In this document: positions 32,827 through 41,535 of the stretch, one piece after another
Position numbering within the stretch: position 1 is the stretch's first letter
Layout of the letters: every line of letters starts with the position of its first letter
Source: JBAYJM01 sp964350585
Lineage (GTDB): Bacteria > Patescibacteriota > Patescibacteriia > 2-01-FULL-39-33
Assembly (NCBI GenBank): GCA_964350585.1
Contig: CAYGKC010000003.1
Coordinates: 6,009 to 70,008, forward strand
Direction: 5' to 3'
DNA: 64,000 nucleotides
Program-made: the position numbers and the translations under genes
Notes under the pieces: model-generated
The model's database searches: none
The model's input: the letters and a program-made list of their open reading frames with translations, nothing else
Told to the model about the DNA's origin: nothing

Positions 32827-35800
32827 TTAAATGACAAAACTGATCAGTTTATTGGGAACAAAAATCGTCTTTTTTATTTGAGAGTTTTCTAGATATTTTT
32901 TTACATTCGGCTCATTTTTGGCGGCTTCTACGGCTTGAGCTTCTGCTGTTCCGGCAGGAAGACTTACCTTTCCCCTGACTTTGCCGTTTATCTGCACCAC
33001 TATCTCAACCTTTTCGTCTTTTATTTTACTTTCATCGTAGCTTGGCCAAGACTCTTTAAATATGCTTTCTTTATTTCCCAGCTTTGACCATAATTCTTCC
33101 GCCATATGAGGGGCAAAGGGTGAAAGGATGATGAGAAATTTTTGATAGAATTCTTTTGAGACTGATTCTGCAAACTTATTTACTAGAATCATCATCGCAG
33201 AAATTGCGGTATTAAATCTCATGCTCTCAATATCTTCACCGACTTTTTTTATGGTTTTATTTAATAAAATATCTAAACCATTATCAGATTGGATTCCCGC
33301 CTGCCTGCGCAGGCAGGCCTTCGCGGGAATAACAGTAGCAGGGTCATTACCCATATTCCAAACTTTTTCCAAAAATCTATCAATACCAACTATGCCTTTT
33401 GTGTTCCACGGTTTTACATCTTCAAGCGGGCCCATAAACATTTCATACATTCTAAAAGCATCTGCGCCATGTTCAGCTACCACTTCATCAGGATTAACAA
33501 CATTGCCCCTGGACTTTGACATTTTTTCACTGTCTTCGCCAAGGATCAATCCTTGATTAACAAGTTTTGCAAACGGCTCTTCCTGCGGAACATATCCCAA
33601 ATCAAATAAAACCATATTCCAAAACCTGGCATATAGAAGATGAAGAACGGCATGTTCCGCGCCTCCGACATAAACATCCACCGGCAACCAATATTTTAAT
33701 TTTTCAAGATCGGCAAAGGCATTTTTATTTTGCGGATCAAGATATCTAAGCCAATACCAAGATGAGCCAGCCCATTGAGGCATGGTGTTTGTTTCTCTTT
33801 TGGCATCACCTCCGCAATAAGGACATTTTATCTCAACCCACTCTTTTATATTGGCAAGCGGAGACTCGCCTGTTCCGGATGGTTCAAATTTATCAACTTC
33901 CGGCAAAGTCAAAGGCAATTCATTTTCGGATACTGGAAACCAGCCGTTACTTCGATTTTGTAAAATCAAATGGAGTATTTCGGGAATTTCTTTTTCCTGA
34001 AAATGTCCAAAGCCCTGCCATAATTCCTTACTCCAGCCGGCTGGCAGAATTTCTTTAGTTTCCATGAAAATATAAGGATCATCTTCAGAAAAAATTACGT
34101 TTTTACGCTTCACCAATTCGCTAACCTTATTCCAATCTGTCTTTTGGGCTGAAAAATTTTTAAGTGATTCAATGTCTGATCCAGCCCATTTCTCTTTTAA
34201 AGCATCGTAATCTTCATCAGAACTTTTATCCAAAACGGGCGCCACCAATATTAATTGGCCTATTTTCTTATTATTTTTTTGGATTAAATTAAGTGCCGCC
34301 TTAGCTCCCAAACTATGTCCAATAATTATATCGTTTTCATCCATTTGTTCTATATAAGGATTTAATTCTTCAATCCATTTTTCCAAAACAGGATGTTGCG
34401 CTGTAGTCATTGTGGGATTAAAAACTTCAAAACCCTGCTGCTGCAACTTTTCTTTCAGCCAAGAAAACCAATTACCGTCACCGTTTCCTTCAAAACCATG
34501 AATCATTAAAACTTTTCGTTTTTTGTTTTTGCATTTTTCACAATATATCAAAGGAATCGGCTCGCCCCAATATCTTTGCCTGGAAAAAACCCAGTCACGT
34601 AATTTATAATTAACCGCCTTTTTACCATGACCATTTTCTTCAAGCCATGCAGTCATTTTGCCAATTACTTCCGATGGTTTTAAGCCGTTTAAAAATTCTG
34701 AATTAATCATTACGCCATTATCAATATCGGTGAAAGCCTTTTCGCCTTTTACTAACTCATCCCAATACCATTTATGGCTTGGCAAATTAATAAATTCAGA
34801 TATTTTATTTTTTGCTATCCATTCGCCTTGATGGTGTTCAACATCAATATCATTTGATCTCTTTCCATCTTGCAACTCAATATAAAAACATAATGATTCA
34901 GCATATCGATTAATACCTTTATGTTCGGCATAATAATTATTATGCGTCTCTACGCTTATTTGCTTTATTGATTTAATATTTTCATAACCAGTTTCTTCTT
35001 TTGTTTCTCTTACTGCAGCTTCCTCCGCAGTTTCTCCCTCTTCTATTCCACCCATTACAAATGATCTCCAATTGTGTTCTTGCCAATCCAAACAATAATA
35101 AGAATCATCCTGCCAGTGTTTAACAATAACATAAACGCTTTTTCTTCTAACTGTTTCTTTTTCCGGTTTGATTTTATCCTTATCCATTATGGCACCAAAA
35201 AGTGGCGCTACAACTTGTACTATTTCCAAACCAAACTTCTTGGCGAATTCCCAGTCTCTTTCGTCATGAGCCGGCACAGCCATAATTGCTCCGGTCCCAT
35301 AAGAAGCCAGGACATAATCAGAAATCCAAATCCGAATCTCTTTTCCATTTACGGGATTAACCGCCTTGATGCCTTTTAATTCAACTCCTGTTTTATCTTT
35401 TGCCAAATCAGTCCTTTCCAAATCGGATTTATTTTTTGCCTGAACAATATATTTGTTCACCTCATCAAAATTTTTAATTTTATCTTTTAAATTCTGAATC
35501 AATTCATGCTCCGGCGAAAGCACCATATAAGTGGCGCCAAATAAAGTATCAGGACGCGTTGTATAGACACGAATTGTCATCTCGGGCTTGCCTGATTCAG
35601 AATTCTGGATTCCCGCCTTCGCGGGAATGACAGAAGAATCTGCTGATGCCATAGAATCATTCGCTCCGCTTTCAACGACTGCAAAATCGACTTCAGCTCC
35701 CTCGCTTCTGCCGATCCAATTCCTTTGTTGGGATTTGATTGATTCCGGCCAGTCTAACTTATCCAATCCTTTTAATAGCCTATCAGCGTAATTTGTAATT

Positions 35801-36390
35801 CTAAGCATCCATTGGCGCATATCTTTTTTTACAACTTCAGTTCCGCATCTGTCGCATTTGCCATCTTTAACTTCTTCATTGGCAAGACCAGTCTTGCATG
35901 AGGGACAAAAATTTATGGGCACGGTAGCTTCATACGCCAAGCCCTTTTTAAATAATTGCAAAAATATCCACTGCGTCCATTTATAATAATCCGGATCAGT
36001 CGTATCGATTTCCCTTGACCAATCATATGAAAATCCAAGCGATTGAATTTGTCGTTTAAAGGTTGCAATGTTTTTGGCAGTTGTTTCGCGCGGATGAGTG
36101 CCGGTTTTTATGGCGTAATTTTCTGCAGGCAAACCGAATGCATCCCAACCCATAGGATGTAAAACATTAAAGCCTTTCATCCGAAAATATCGGGAATATA
36201 TATCTGTGGCAGTATAGCCTTCAGGATGGCCAACATGAAGCCCTGCTCCAGAAGGATATGGAAACATATCCAAAATATATTTTTTGGGTTTTTTATCAAA
36301 ATCAACGGCTTTATTCAATTCCTTTTTCTCCCAAAAATCCTGCCATTTATTTTCGCCGTCATTTTTTAAAAATTCTTTATAACTATGCAT
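32827..36390 (-). CDS. leuS: Leucyl-tRNA synthetase with inserted Nudix and alpha/beta-hydrolase domains
   Basis: LeuRS charges tRNA-Leu. The catalytic HVGH (52-55) and KMSKS (956-960) motifs, the zinc ribbons and the editing-domain signatures TTRPDTLFGATY (277-288) and AVPAHDERDW (371-380) are intact. At 1187 residues it is about 350 longer than usual. A Nudix domain lies in the editing domain (about 414-548) with a complete box, G447 ... E453 ... R461-E-T-K-E-E-T-G468. A serine alpha/beta-hydrolase of RBBP9/YdeN type lies between C617-x2-C620 and C856-x2-C859 of a zinc ribbon (about 623-813), with nucleophile in GHSLG (S693), D770/D771 and H796. VIPAKAGIQ palindromes are inserted in frame twice (about 253-262 and 1019-1034). 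The frame stays open throughout, so the enzyme is probably functional and multifunctional. Confidence 0.95.
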   Translation of the reverse strand: MHSYKEFLKNDGENKWQDFWEKKELNKAVDFDKKPKKYILDMFPYPSGAGLHVGHPEGYTATDIYSRYFRMKGFNVLHPMGWDAFGLPAENYAIKTGTHPRETTAKNIATFKRQIQSLGFSYDWSREIDTTDPDYYKWTQWIFLQLFKKGLAYEATVPINFCPSCKTGLANEEVKDGKCDRCGTEVVKKDMRQWMLRITNYADRLLKGLDKLDWPESIKSQQRNWIGRSEGAEVDFAVVESGANDSMASADSSVIPAKAGIQNSESGKPEMTIRVYTTRPDTLFGATYMVLSPEHELIQNLKDKIKNFDEVNKYIVQAKNKSDLERTDLAKDKTGVELKGIKAVNPVNGKEIRIWISDYVLASYGTGAIMAVPAHDERDWEFAKKFGLEIVQVVAPLFGAIMDKDKIKPEKETVRRKSVYVIVKHWQDDSYYCLDWQEHNWRSFVMGGIEEGETAEEAAVRETKEETGYENIKSIKQISVETHNNYYAEHKGINRYAESLCFYIELQDGKRSNDIDVEHHQGEWIAKNKISEFINLPSHKWYWDELVKGEKAFTDIDNGVMINSEFLNGLKPSEVIGKMTAWLEENGHGKKAVNYKLRDWVFSRQRYWGEPIPLIYCEKCKNKKRKVLMIHGFEGNGDGNWFSWLKEKLQQQGFEVFNPTMTTAQHPVLEKWIEELNPYIEQMDENDIIIGHSLGAKAALNLIQKNNKKIGQLILVAPVLDKSSDEDYDALKEKWAGSDIESLKNFSAQKTDWNKVSELVKRKNVIFSEDDPYIFMETKEILPAGWSKELWQGFGHFQEKEIPEILHLILQNRSNGWFPVSENELPLTLPEVDKFEPSGTGESPLANIKEWVEIKCPYCGGDAKRETNTMPQWAGSSWYWLRYLDPQNKNAFADLEKLKYWLPVDVYVGGAEHAVLHLLYARFWNMVLFDLGYVPQEEPFAKLVNQGLILGEDSEKMSKSRGNVVNPDEVVAEHGADAFRMYEMFMGPLEDVKPWNTKGIVGIDRFLEKVWNMGNDPATVIPAKACLRRQAGIQSDNGLDILLNKTIKKVGEDIESMRFNTAISAMMILVNKFAESVSKEFYQKFLIILSPFAPHMAEELWSKLGNKESIFKESWPSYDESKIKDEKVEIVVQINGKVRGKVSLPAGTAEAQAVEAAKNEPNVKKYLENSQIKKTIFVPNKLISFVI
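33293..33330. repeat. VIPAKAGIQ-type palindrome inside leuS (long form)
   Basis: ATTCCCGC (33293-33300) pairs with GCGGGAAT (33323-33330). Between them is a second perfect 16-base palindrome, CTGCCTGC/GCAGGCAG (33301-33316). In the leuS frame it encodes VIPAKACLRRQAGIQ just after the KMSKS-containing part. It is GC-rich against the AT-rich gene. Confidence 0.9.
35609..35628. repeat. VIPAKAGIQ-type palindrome inside leuS (short form)
   Basis: ATTCCCGC-CTTC-GCGGGAAT: an 8-bp stem with a CTTC loop. It is read in the leuS frame as VIPAKAGIQ within a Ser/Ala-rich insertion at the edge of the editing domain (residues about 240-270). Confidence 0.92.
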
Positions 36391-36480
36391 AAAATTAATA
36401 TTTCTACAGTCTTCTTTTTAAGATTTTAATGTCTTTAAATTAACATAAAACAACAATTAATTCAACTTTTTACTTCCATT

Positions 36481-36486
36481 TATAAT
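36481..36486 (+). promoter_or_regulatory. Probable -10 element of the first metallophosphoesterase gene
   Basis: A TATAAT hexamer lies 57 bases before ATG 36543 in the divergent leuS/metallophosphoesterase gap. No convincing -35 is seen at 17 bases. The leader holds GGAGG 8 bases before the ATG. Confidence 0.4.
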
Positions 36487-36542
36487 TCAATATGTTACAC
36501 TTTTTGAAGGAGAAACAACATCAAACAGTGGAGGAAAATGCC

Positions 36543-37472
36543 ATGGCAAGATACGCAATAATTTCTGACATGCATTCCTCCACTGGCTATATCATGGAGG
36601 AGGCGGAAGTGTTAGCAACAAGATTCGGCAAATGGCTTCTCGGGCCGTTTTACCGATCAATGAAAGAGGAGATAAAGGATCACCATCATGTTCGCTCTAC
36701 CTTAGAGAGAATCAAACAGGGCGGTTATGATGGCATCATCGGCTTGGGAGACTATTCGCAAACAGGAGAGGCAGAAGAAGCCGAAGAGGCTATGGATCTT
36801 TTAAATCAGTACTCTAAAGGAGCGCCTCTATATTTGGCTCCAGGAAACCATGACATAAAGTCGTGGGTTAAATTCGGTGATAGGTGGTCTGAATATTTAA
36901 GCGAGGAACAGATAGATTCTTACAAAAAAATATTCGGTCCGCTTTATGGAGCAAAAGAGCTTAAAGGAAATGTCATATTAATTTGGCTTATGTCTGAGCC
37001 CTTTATGTTTCAATGGCATAAGCATGATCACCTTTCATCAAGGCAATACCGGCTCCTTAACAACATTCTCAAGGCTCAACTTCAGTTCTTGCAAGAAACA
37101 CTAAACTGCAAGCAATGGGTTGATAAAAAAATCATTCTGTCTTTGCATGATCCGGGAGCACTGTTGTCTAGCCATTTAAAAGGAGCACTTTGGCAACATA
37201 GAAACAGAATTTTACTTACCCTAACCGGACATATTCATGCAGGTTGGCTTATGAGAATAATGTGCTTGGTCCATCCTATTCTTTGGCCAAAACTACTATG
37301 GCAAATGCGCAGGTATAAAGCGTGGCTTATCCCTTCCGTTTGGGGCATTGCTTTGCCGGATACCTTTTGGATGGCAGGAGCAGGTTGGGCTGAACTTGAT
37401 ATAAGTGACAGTGGCAACAAACTACTGTTCCATTTCACTAATTCCAAAAAAATAAGAGGTTTTCGTTTATAA
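36543..37472 (+). CDS. Calcineurin-like metallophosphoesterase, copy 1
   Basis: The protein (309 residues from ATG 36543) shows the full metal-binding set of the calcineurin-like phosphoesterase family: SDMH near the start, GLGDY, APGNHD, SLHD and LTGHIHAGW. These enzymes use two metal ions to cut phosphomonoesters or diesters of nucleotides, lipids or proteins; the substrate cannot be read from sequence. I reject the longer frame from 36492 because GGAGG lies exactly 8 bases before 36543. The gene looks richer in G and C than its surroundings and has an unusually strong ribosome-binding site, which may mean transfer or high expression. A strong terminator overlaps its stop codon. The next gene is a paralogue with the same ending pattern (IPSVWGI, GAGWA). 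Confidence 0.85.
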   Translation: MARYAIISDMHSSTGYIMEEAEVLATRFGKWLLGPFYRSMKEEIKDHHHVRSTLERIKQGGYDGIIGLGDYSQTGEAEEAEEAMDLLNQYSKGAPLYLAPGNHDIKSWVKFGDRWSEYLSEEQIDSYKKIFGPLYGAKELKGNVILIWLMSEPFMFQWHKHDHLSSRQYRLLNNILKAQLQFLQETLNCKQWVDKKIILSLHDPGALLSSHLKGALWQHRNRILLTLTGHIHAGWLMRIMCLVHPILWPKLLWQMRRYKAWLIPSVWGIALPDTFWMAGAGWAELDISDSGNKLLFHFTNSKKIRGFRL

Positions 37473-37503
37473 AACCGTTCTCAAGAAAGAGAACGGTTTT
37501 TAT
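37471..37503 (+). terminator. Intrinsic terminator of the first metallophosphoesterase gene
   Basis: AAAACCGTTCTC (37471-37482) and GAGAACGGTTTT (37489-37500) form a perfect 12-bp stem with loop AAGAAA, ending in TTTTTA. It overlaps the stop codon and is followed directly by the -35 of the next promoter. Confidence 0.9.
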
Positions 37504-37531
37504 TGACAATAAAGGAGATTTAGTTGATAAT
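37503..37531 (+). promoter_or_regulatory. Sigma-70-type promoter of the second metallophosphoesterase gene
   Basis: TTGACA (37503-37508), a 17-base spacer and GATAAT (37526-37531) form a near-consensus housekeeping promoter. The start ATG at 37552 lies about 21 bases after the -10, so the leader is short. The second gene is therefore expressed independently of the first. Confidence 0.8.
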
Positions 37532-37551
37532 ATAGTTGCTAAATAAATTTT

Positions 37552-38547
37552 ATGATGCAATTTTTAATAATTGCCGACATGCATTTTGCAATTGAAAAAG
37601 CAAAAAAAGATAATCGGCAGATTTTACATAAATTAGGCGATATGATCCCCACGCTTAACCAGCGACGTATGAGTGGAGCATCATCGCATATACAAAAAAC
37701 TTTCAGGGAAGCTGCAAATTACGGACCGTACGAAGCGATTATTGATCTAGGAGACAGAACACACGGAACACCGGACAATACTGGACTAATATGCAGTCAT
37801 AGTGTAAATGAAGCTTTTGAAGCAATAAAATTGCGCAAAGAATCATTTCCCGAAATTCCAGATAATTTAGTTTGCCAAATACCAGGCAACCATGATTTGG
37901 GTTGGGCGCTTTCATCTTTCGCGCGCAAAGGAGACGGCTATCTAAAAAAGAGCTTAGCCAGCTATCGGAAAATATACGGTCCCCTATTTTGGATGAAAGA
38001 ATTAACCTCAGAAATTAACGTCATTGGAATATCTTCTGAACCTTTTCTTTATGATTACAACCAGCCTAAAAAATTCAAAAATGGCGAAAATGAAAAAGAA
38101 ATTAAAACCAGAATTCTCCTTCTTAAAAATGAACTTGCTCTTCAGCTTTCCTTTATAAAAAATTCCCTGCAAGAGATAAAACAAAAAAATAAAAAATTCA
38201 TACTTGCAGTACATGAACCCTTTGCCATGCTTTCTCCTAAACTTCAGGCATTAATAGAACCTTACAAAGAAAGGCATTTAGTTACTCTCGCAGGCCATGT
38301 TCATGCCAGATGGCTGATGAATATTTTAAACTTCACGATGCCTCAAAATAGTCTGCCAATATTCAAACGTTATAAAATACAAATGATTCCTTCAGTATGG
38401 GGCATAATGATTCCTTCAATTCCTTGGGGAATCGGAGCCGGTTGGGCAAGGATAGTCATTGAAGATGATGGGCATATCAATCTTTACATTTACAGAACAA
38501 ACAAAAAAAAGTTCCAAGGCATACGCCTTGGAAAATCTTGTTTATAA
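37552..38547 (+). CDS. Calcineurin-like metallophosphoesterase, copy 2
   Basis: The 331-residue product has the same metal-binding motifs as the gene before it: IADMH, DLGDR, IPGNHDLGW, AVHEP and LAGHVHARW. Shared non-catalytic segments (YGPLFWMKEL against FGPLYGAKEL, IPSVWGIMIP against IPSVWGIALP, GAGWA) show that the two are tandem paralogues, though clearly diverged. It has more Lys and Ile than copy 1 and a base composition like the rest of the window. The substrate is unknown. Its last 12 codons overlap the terminator hairpin of uvrA, which is read from the opposite strand. Confidence 0.85.
   Translation: MMQFLIIADMHFAIEKAKKDNRQILHKLGDMIPTLNQRRMSGASSHIQKTFREAANYGPYEAIIDLGDRTHGTPDNTGLICSHSVNEAFEAIKLRKESFPEIPDNLVCQIPGNHDLGWALSSFARKGDGYLKKSLASYRKIYGPLFWMKELTSEINVIGISSEPFLYDYNQPKKFKNGENEKEIKTRILLLKNELALQLSFIKNSLQEIKQKNKKFILAVHEPFAMLSPKLQALIEPYKERHLVTLAGHVHARWLMNILNFTMPQNSLPIFKRYKIQMIPSVWGIMIPSIPWGIGAGWARIVIEDDGHINLYIYRTNKKKFQGIRLGKSCL
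38503..38533 (-). terminator. uvrA terminator inside the 3' end of the convergent gene
   Basis: On the minus strand TTCCAAGGC-GTAT-GCCTTGGAA (38533-38512) forms a perfect 9-bp stem, followed by C and eight Ts (38510-38503). It lies 24 bases past the uvrA stop and fully inside the coding end of the second metallophosphoesterase gene. Confidence 0.78.
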
Positions 38548-38556
38548 TAAACTAAT

Positions 38557-41421
38557 TTATTTTATTAAACTTTTTAAATACTTTCCAGTATAGCTGTTTT
38601 TTGCTTTTATAATTTCCAGTGGCGTTCCCTCTGCCACTATATAGCCTCCTTTTTCACCGCCCTCAGGTCCCAAATCAATAACCCAATCAGCTGATTTTAT
38701 CACGTCCAAATTGTGCTCCACTATTAAAACAGAGTTTTCCTTATCCACTAGACGGTTAAGCACTTGAAGCAACCTGTTGACGTCATCAAAATGCAAACCC
38801 GTTGTAGGCTCGTCTAAAATATAAAGCGTTTTGCCGGTCGGCCTTCGCGAAAGCTCAGTTGCCAATTTTACTCTTTGGGCTTCACCACCCGAGAGAGTCG
38901 TTGCGCTTTGCCCTAACCGCAAATATCCAAGTCCCACTTCTTCGAGTATATGAAGCTTATCAACTATCTGAACATCTTCAGCAAAAAACTTCTTAGCTTC
39001 AGAAACTGTCATATCAAGCACATCAGCAATATTCTTTCCACTTCCCTGATATCCGGAAGGTGAGTAATAAATATCCAAAGCTTCTTTATTATATCTTTTG
39101 CCGTGACATTCTTCACATTCTATAAACACGTCGGGCAGAAATTGCATTTCGATTTTCACATAACCCTCTCCCCCGCAATTTTCACATCTTCCTCCTCCTT
39201 TTACATTAAAACTAAAATGTCCAAGCTTAAAGCCTCTCATTTTACTTTCAGGAAGAGAAGCGTATAAATCCCTTATATAAGTAAACACGCCGGTATATGT
39301 TGCTGGATTAGATCGTGGCGTTCTTCCTATTGGAGATTGATCAATATTTATTACCTTATCTAAATTTTCCATTCCCTTGATTTCTTTGTGTTTGCCGGGA
39401 AGTTCTTTTGTGCGGTAAAATTTCGCAGCCAAGGCTTTAGCTAAAATTTCAGACATCAGTGTGGATTTACCCGAACCAGAAACTCCGGAAATAACAACTA
39501 AGCTTGCCAAAGGTATTTTTACATCAATATTTTTTAAATTAAATTCACTGGCTCCTAAAATTTGAAGAAATTTTCCATTGCCCTTGCGAAATTCTTTGCG
39601 TATCGGTATTGATTTTTTCCCTGAAAGATACTGACCGGTAATAGATTTTTTATCAGTCAAAATTTGCTTTGGCGTTCCTTCAAAGACCAATTCTCCGCCC
39701 AGCACTCCGGCTCCAGGGCCTATATCTATCAAGTAATCTGATTCTCTCATAACTTGTTCGTCATGTTCAACAACAATTACAGTATTGCCTTTATCTCTTA
39801 AATTTTTAAGTGTTGTAACTAACTTTTCAGTATCCCGGGCATGCAAACCGATTGAAGGCTCATCAAGAACATAAGTCACTGATTCCAACCCTGATCCTAT
39901 CTGAGTCGCCAACCTAATTCTTTGAGCTTCACCGCCGGCAAGAGTATTAGCACTTCTTGACAGAGCCAAGTAATCCAAGCCTACATTTTTTAAATAAGTC
40001 AGTTTTTTCTCTATTTCGCGTATTACTTGTTTAGCAATTTTTCCTTCATTCTTTCCTTCCCACTGCTTTGAAACCTTCGCAAAAAACTCGGCTATTTTAT
40101 TGCCGTCAAGATTCGTAAGCTGTGAAATATTTACTGAATCAATTGTGACAGAAAGACTTTCGGGCTTTAGCCTTGCGCCTTTGCAACTGGGACAAGTAGA
40201 AATCCTCATATACTCTTCAAGTGTCTTCTGAAGATATTCTGATTTAGTATCCTTATATTTATCATCCAAAAACTTAATCAATCCCTCAAATCTAAACATT
40301 TGACCATCAATTTCATATGTTTCGTTTCCGCTTCCGTTGAAAATCATTTCTTGGACTTTCGGACTCAACTCGCCAAATGGAATATTCAAGTCAAACTTAT
40401 TTTTTTCTGCAACTTTTTCCAATAATTTAAAATTAGTATTTTGGGATGCAAAATTTCTAGCCCACGGCTTAATTGCGCCTTCCGCCAACGTAAGACGTTT
40501 ATTTGGAACAATAAGATCTGGGTTGGGAACCAATTTTATGCCTAATCCTTTGCAAGAACCGCATGCGCCAAAAGGCGAATTAAAAGAAAAACTTCTTGGC
40601 TCAATCTCAGGCAAATTTATTCCGCAGAAATGACAGACATAGTAAAGATTAAAATTAATATTGTCTTCTTTTTTAGGCAAATAAATATTTACAAATCCAT
40701 TTCCCAAATCCAAAGCGATATTTAAAGCTTTAACTAATCTCTGATAATCCAAATCTGAGGGTTTTTTTTCTGCAATCTCAGAAGATATAACCATTTTATC
40801 AATAAGAACCTCCACTGTATGATTTTGATCCTTAGAAAGTGAGAGTTCTTTAATTTCTTCATAATTATAAAAATTTCCGTCAATTCTGAAAATTTCATAG
40901 TTGCTTTTGATCATTGCGTCTATTTCTTTAGAATGAGATCCTTTCTTATTAAGAATAATTGGTGAAAGAATTTGTATTTCGCTTCCAGGATCTAATTTTA
41001 CAATTTGATCCAAAATTTCCGAAGCTGTTTGCCTGCCAACTTCCCTACCGCATTGCGGGCAATGGACAGTTCCCACCTTTGCATAAAGCAATCTTAAATA
41101 ATCATAGATTTCCGTAATGGTTCCGACAGTCGAACGGGGATTAACTGATGATGATTTCTGATCTATTGCAATCGTCGGCGTCAATCCTTCAATACTGTCA
41201 ACATCTGGTTTATCCATCAAATCCAAAAATTGTTTGGCATATGATGACAAACTTTCTGCGTAGCGTCTTTGCCCTTCAGCATATATTGTATCAAAAGCCA
41301 AAGATGATTTACCGGATCCTGAAAGCCCTGTTATTACAACTAGCTTATTTTTAGGAATATCAATACTTAAATTCTTTAAATTATTGACCCTTGATTTTTT
41401 AATGCTGATTTTTTCGAGCAT
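38557..41421 (-). CDS. uvrA: Excinuclease ABC subunit A
   Basis: UvrA is the damage-sensing ATPase of nucleotide excision repair; a dimer loads UvrB on damaged DNA. The 954-residue protein has two ABC modules. The first has GLSGSGKSSLAFDT (Walker A, about residue 32), a zinc finger (CHFCG ... CGSCKG) and signature LAGGEAQRIRLA. The second has GVSGSGKSTL, a second zinc finger (CENCG ... CEECHG) and LSGGEAQRVKLA. Walker B regions end in VLDEPSIGLH and ILDEPTTGLH. Length is normal (about 940). It is transcribed towards the metallophosphoesterase pair with only 9 bases between stops. No uvrB or uvrC is in the window. Confidence 0.98.
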   Translation of the reverse strand: MLEKISIKKSRVNNLKNLSIDIPKNKLVVITGLSGSGKSSLAFDTIYAEGQRRYAESLSSYAKQFLDLMDKPDVDSIEGLTPTIAIDQKSSSVNPRSTVGTITEIYDYLRLLYAKVGTVHCPQCGREVGRQTASEILDQIVKLDPGSEIQILSPIILNKKGSHSKEIDAMIKSNYEIFRIDGNFYNYEEIKELSLSKDQNHTVEVLIDKMVISSEIAEKKPSDLDYQRLVKALNIALDLGNGFVNIYLPKKEDNINFNLYYVCHFCGINLPEIEPRSFSFNSPFGACGSCKGLGIKLVPNPDLIVPNKRLTLAEGAIKPWARNFASQNTNFKLLEKVAEKNKFDLNIPFGELSPKVQEMIFNGSGNETYEIDGQMFRFEGLIKFLDDKYKDTKSEYLQKTLEEYMRISTCPSCKGARLKPESLSVTIDSVNISQLTNLDGNKIAEFFAKVSKQWEGKNEGKIAKQVIREIEKKLTYLKNVGLDYLALSRSANTLAGGEAQRIRLATQIGSGLESVTYVLDEPSIGLHARDTEKLVTTLKNLRDKGNTVIVVEHDEQVMRESDYLIDIGPGAGVLGGELVFEGTPKQILTDKKSITGQYLSGKKSIPIRKEFRKGNGKFLQILGASEFNLKNIDVKIPLASLVVISGVSGSGKSTLMSEILAKALAAKFYRTKELPGKHKEIKGMENLDKVINIDQSPIGRTPRSNPATYTGVFTYIRDLYASLPESKMRGFKLGHFSFNVKGGGRCENCGGEGYVKIEMQFLPDVFIECEECHGKRYNKEALDIYYSPSGYQGSGKNIADVLDMTVSEAKKFFAEDVQIVDKLHILEEVGLGYLRLGQSATTLSGGEAQRVKLATELSRRPTGKTLYILDEPTTGLHFDDVNRLLQVLNRLVDKENSVLIVEHNLDVIKSADWVIDLGPEGGEKGGYIVAEGTPLEIIKAKNSYTGKYLKSLIK

Positions 41422-41495
41422 GTTTTTTGATGATTAATAAGAGACGATCAAATTAACATCCATTATAAAGGAAAAGTCGCGCTTGGTCAAGCAAT

Positions 41496-41521
41496 CAAAA
41501 AGAACGGCCCAATAGCCGTTC
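41496..41521 (-). terminator. Intrinsic terminator after the small membrane protein gene
   Basis: On the minus strand GAACGGC (41521-41515), loop TATTGG and GCCGTTC (41508-41502) are followed by TTTTT. It lies 15 bases after the stop at 41536 and separates this gene from uvrA. Confidence 0.85.
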
Positions 41522-41535
41522 AAATTGACTCAATA

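Noticed and set aside
33221..33556. Plus-strand frame with DWIPACLRRQAFAG
   Set aside because: Reverse reading of the long palindrome form inside leuS.
35588..35791. Plus-strand frame with WIPAFAGMT
   Set aside because: This is the reverse reading of the VIPAKAGIQ palindrome inside leuS, not a gene.
36492..36542. Longer start for the first metallophosphoesterase
   Set aside because: The extra 17 codons are not family-like, and an ideal GGAGG sits before ATG 36543.
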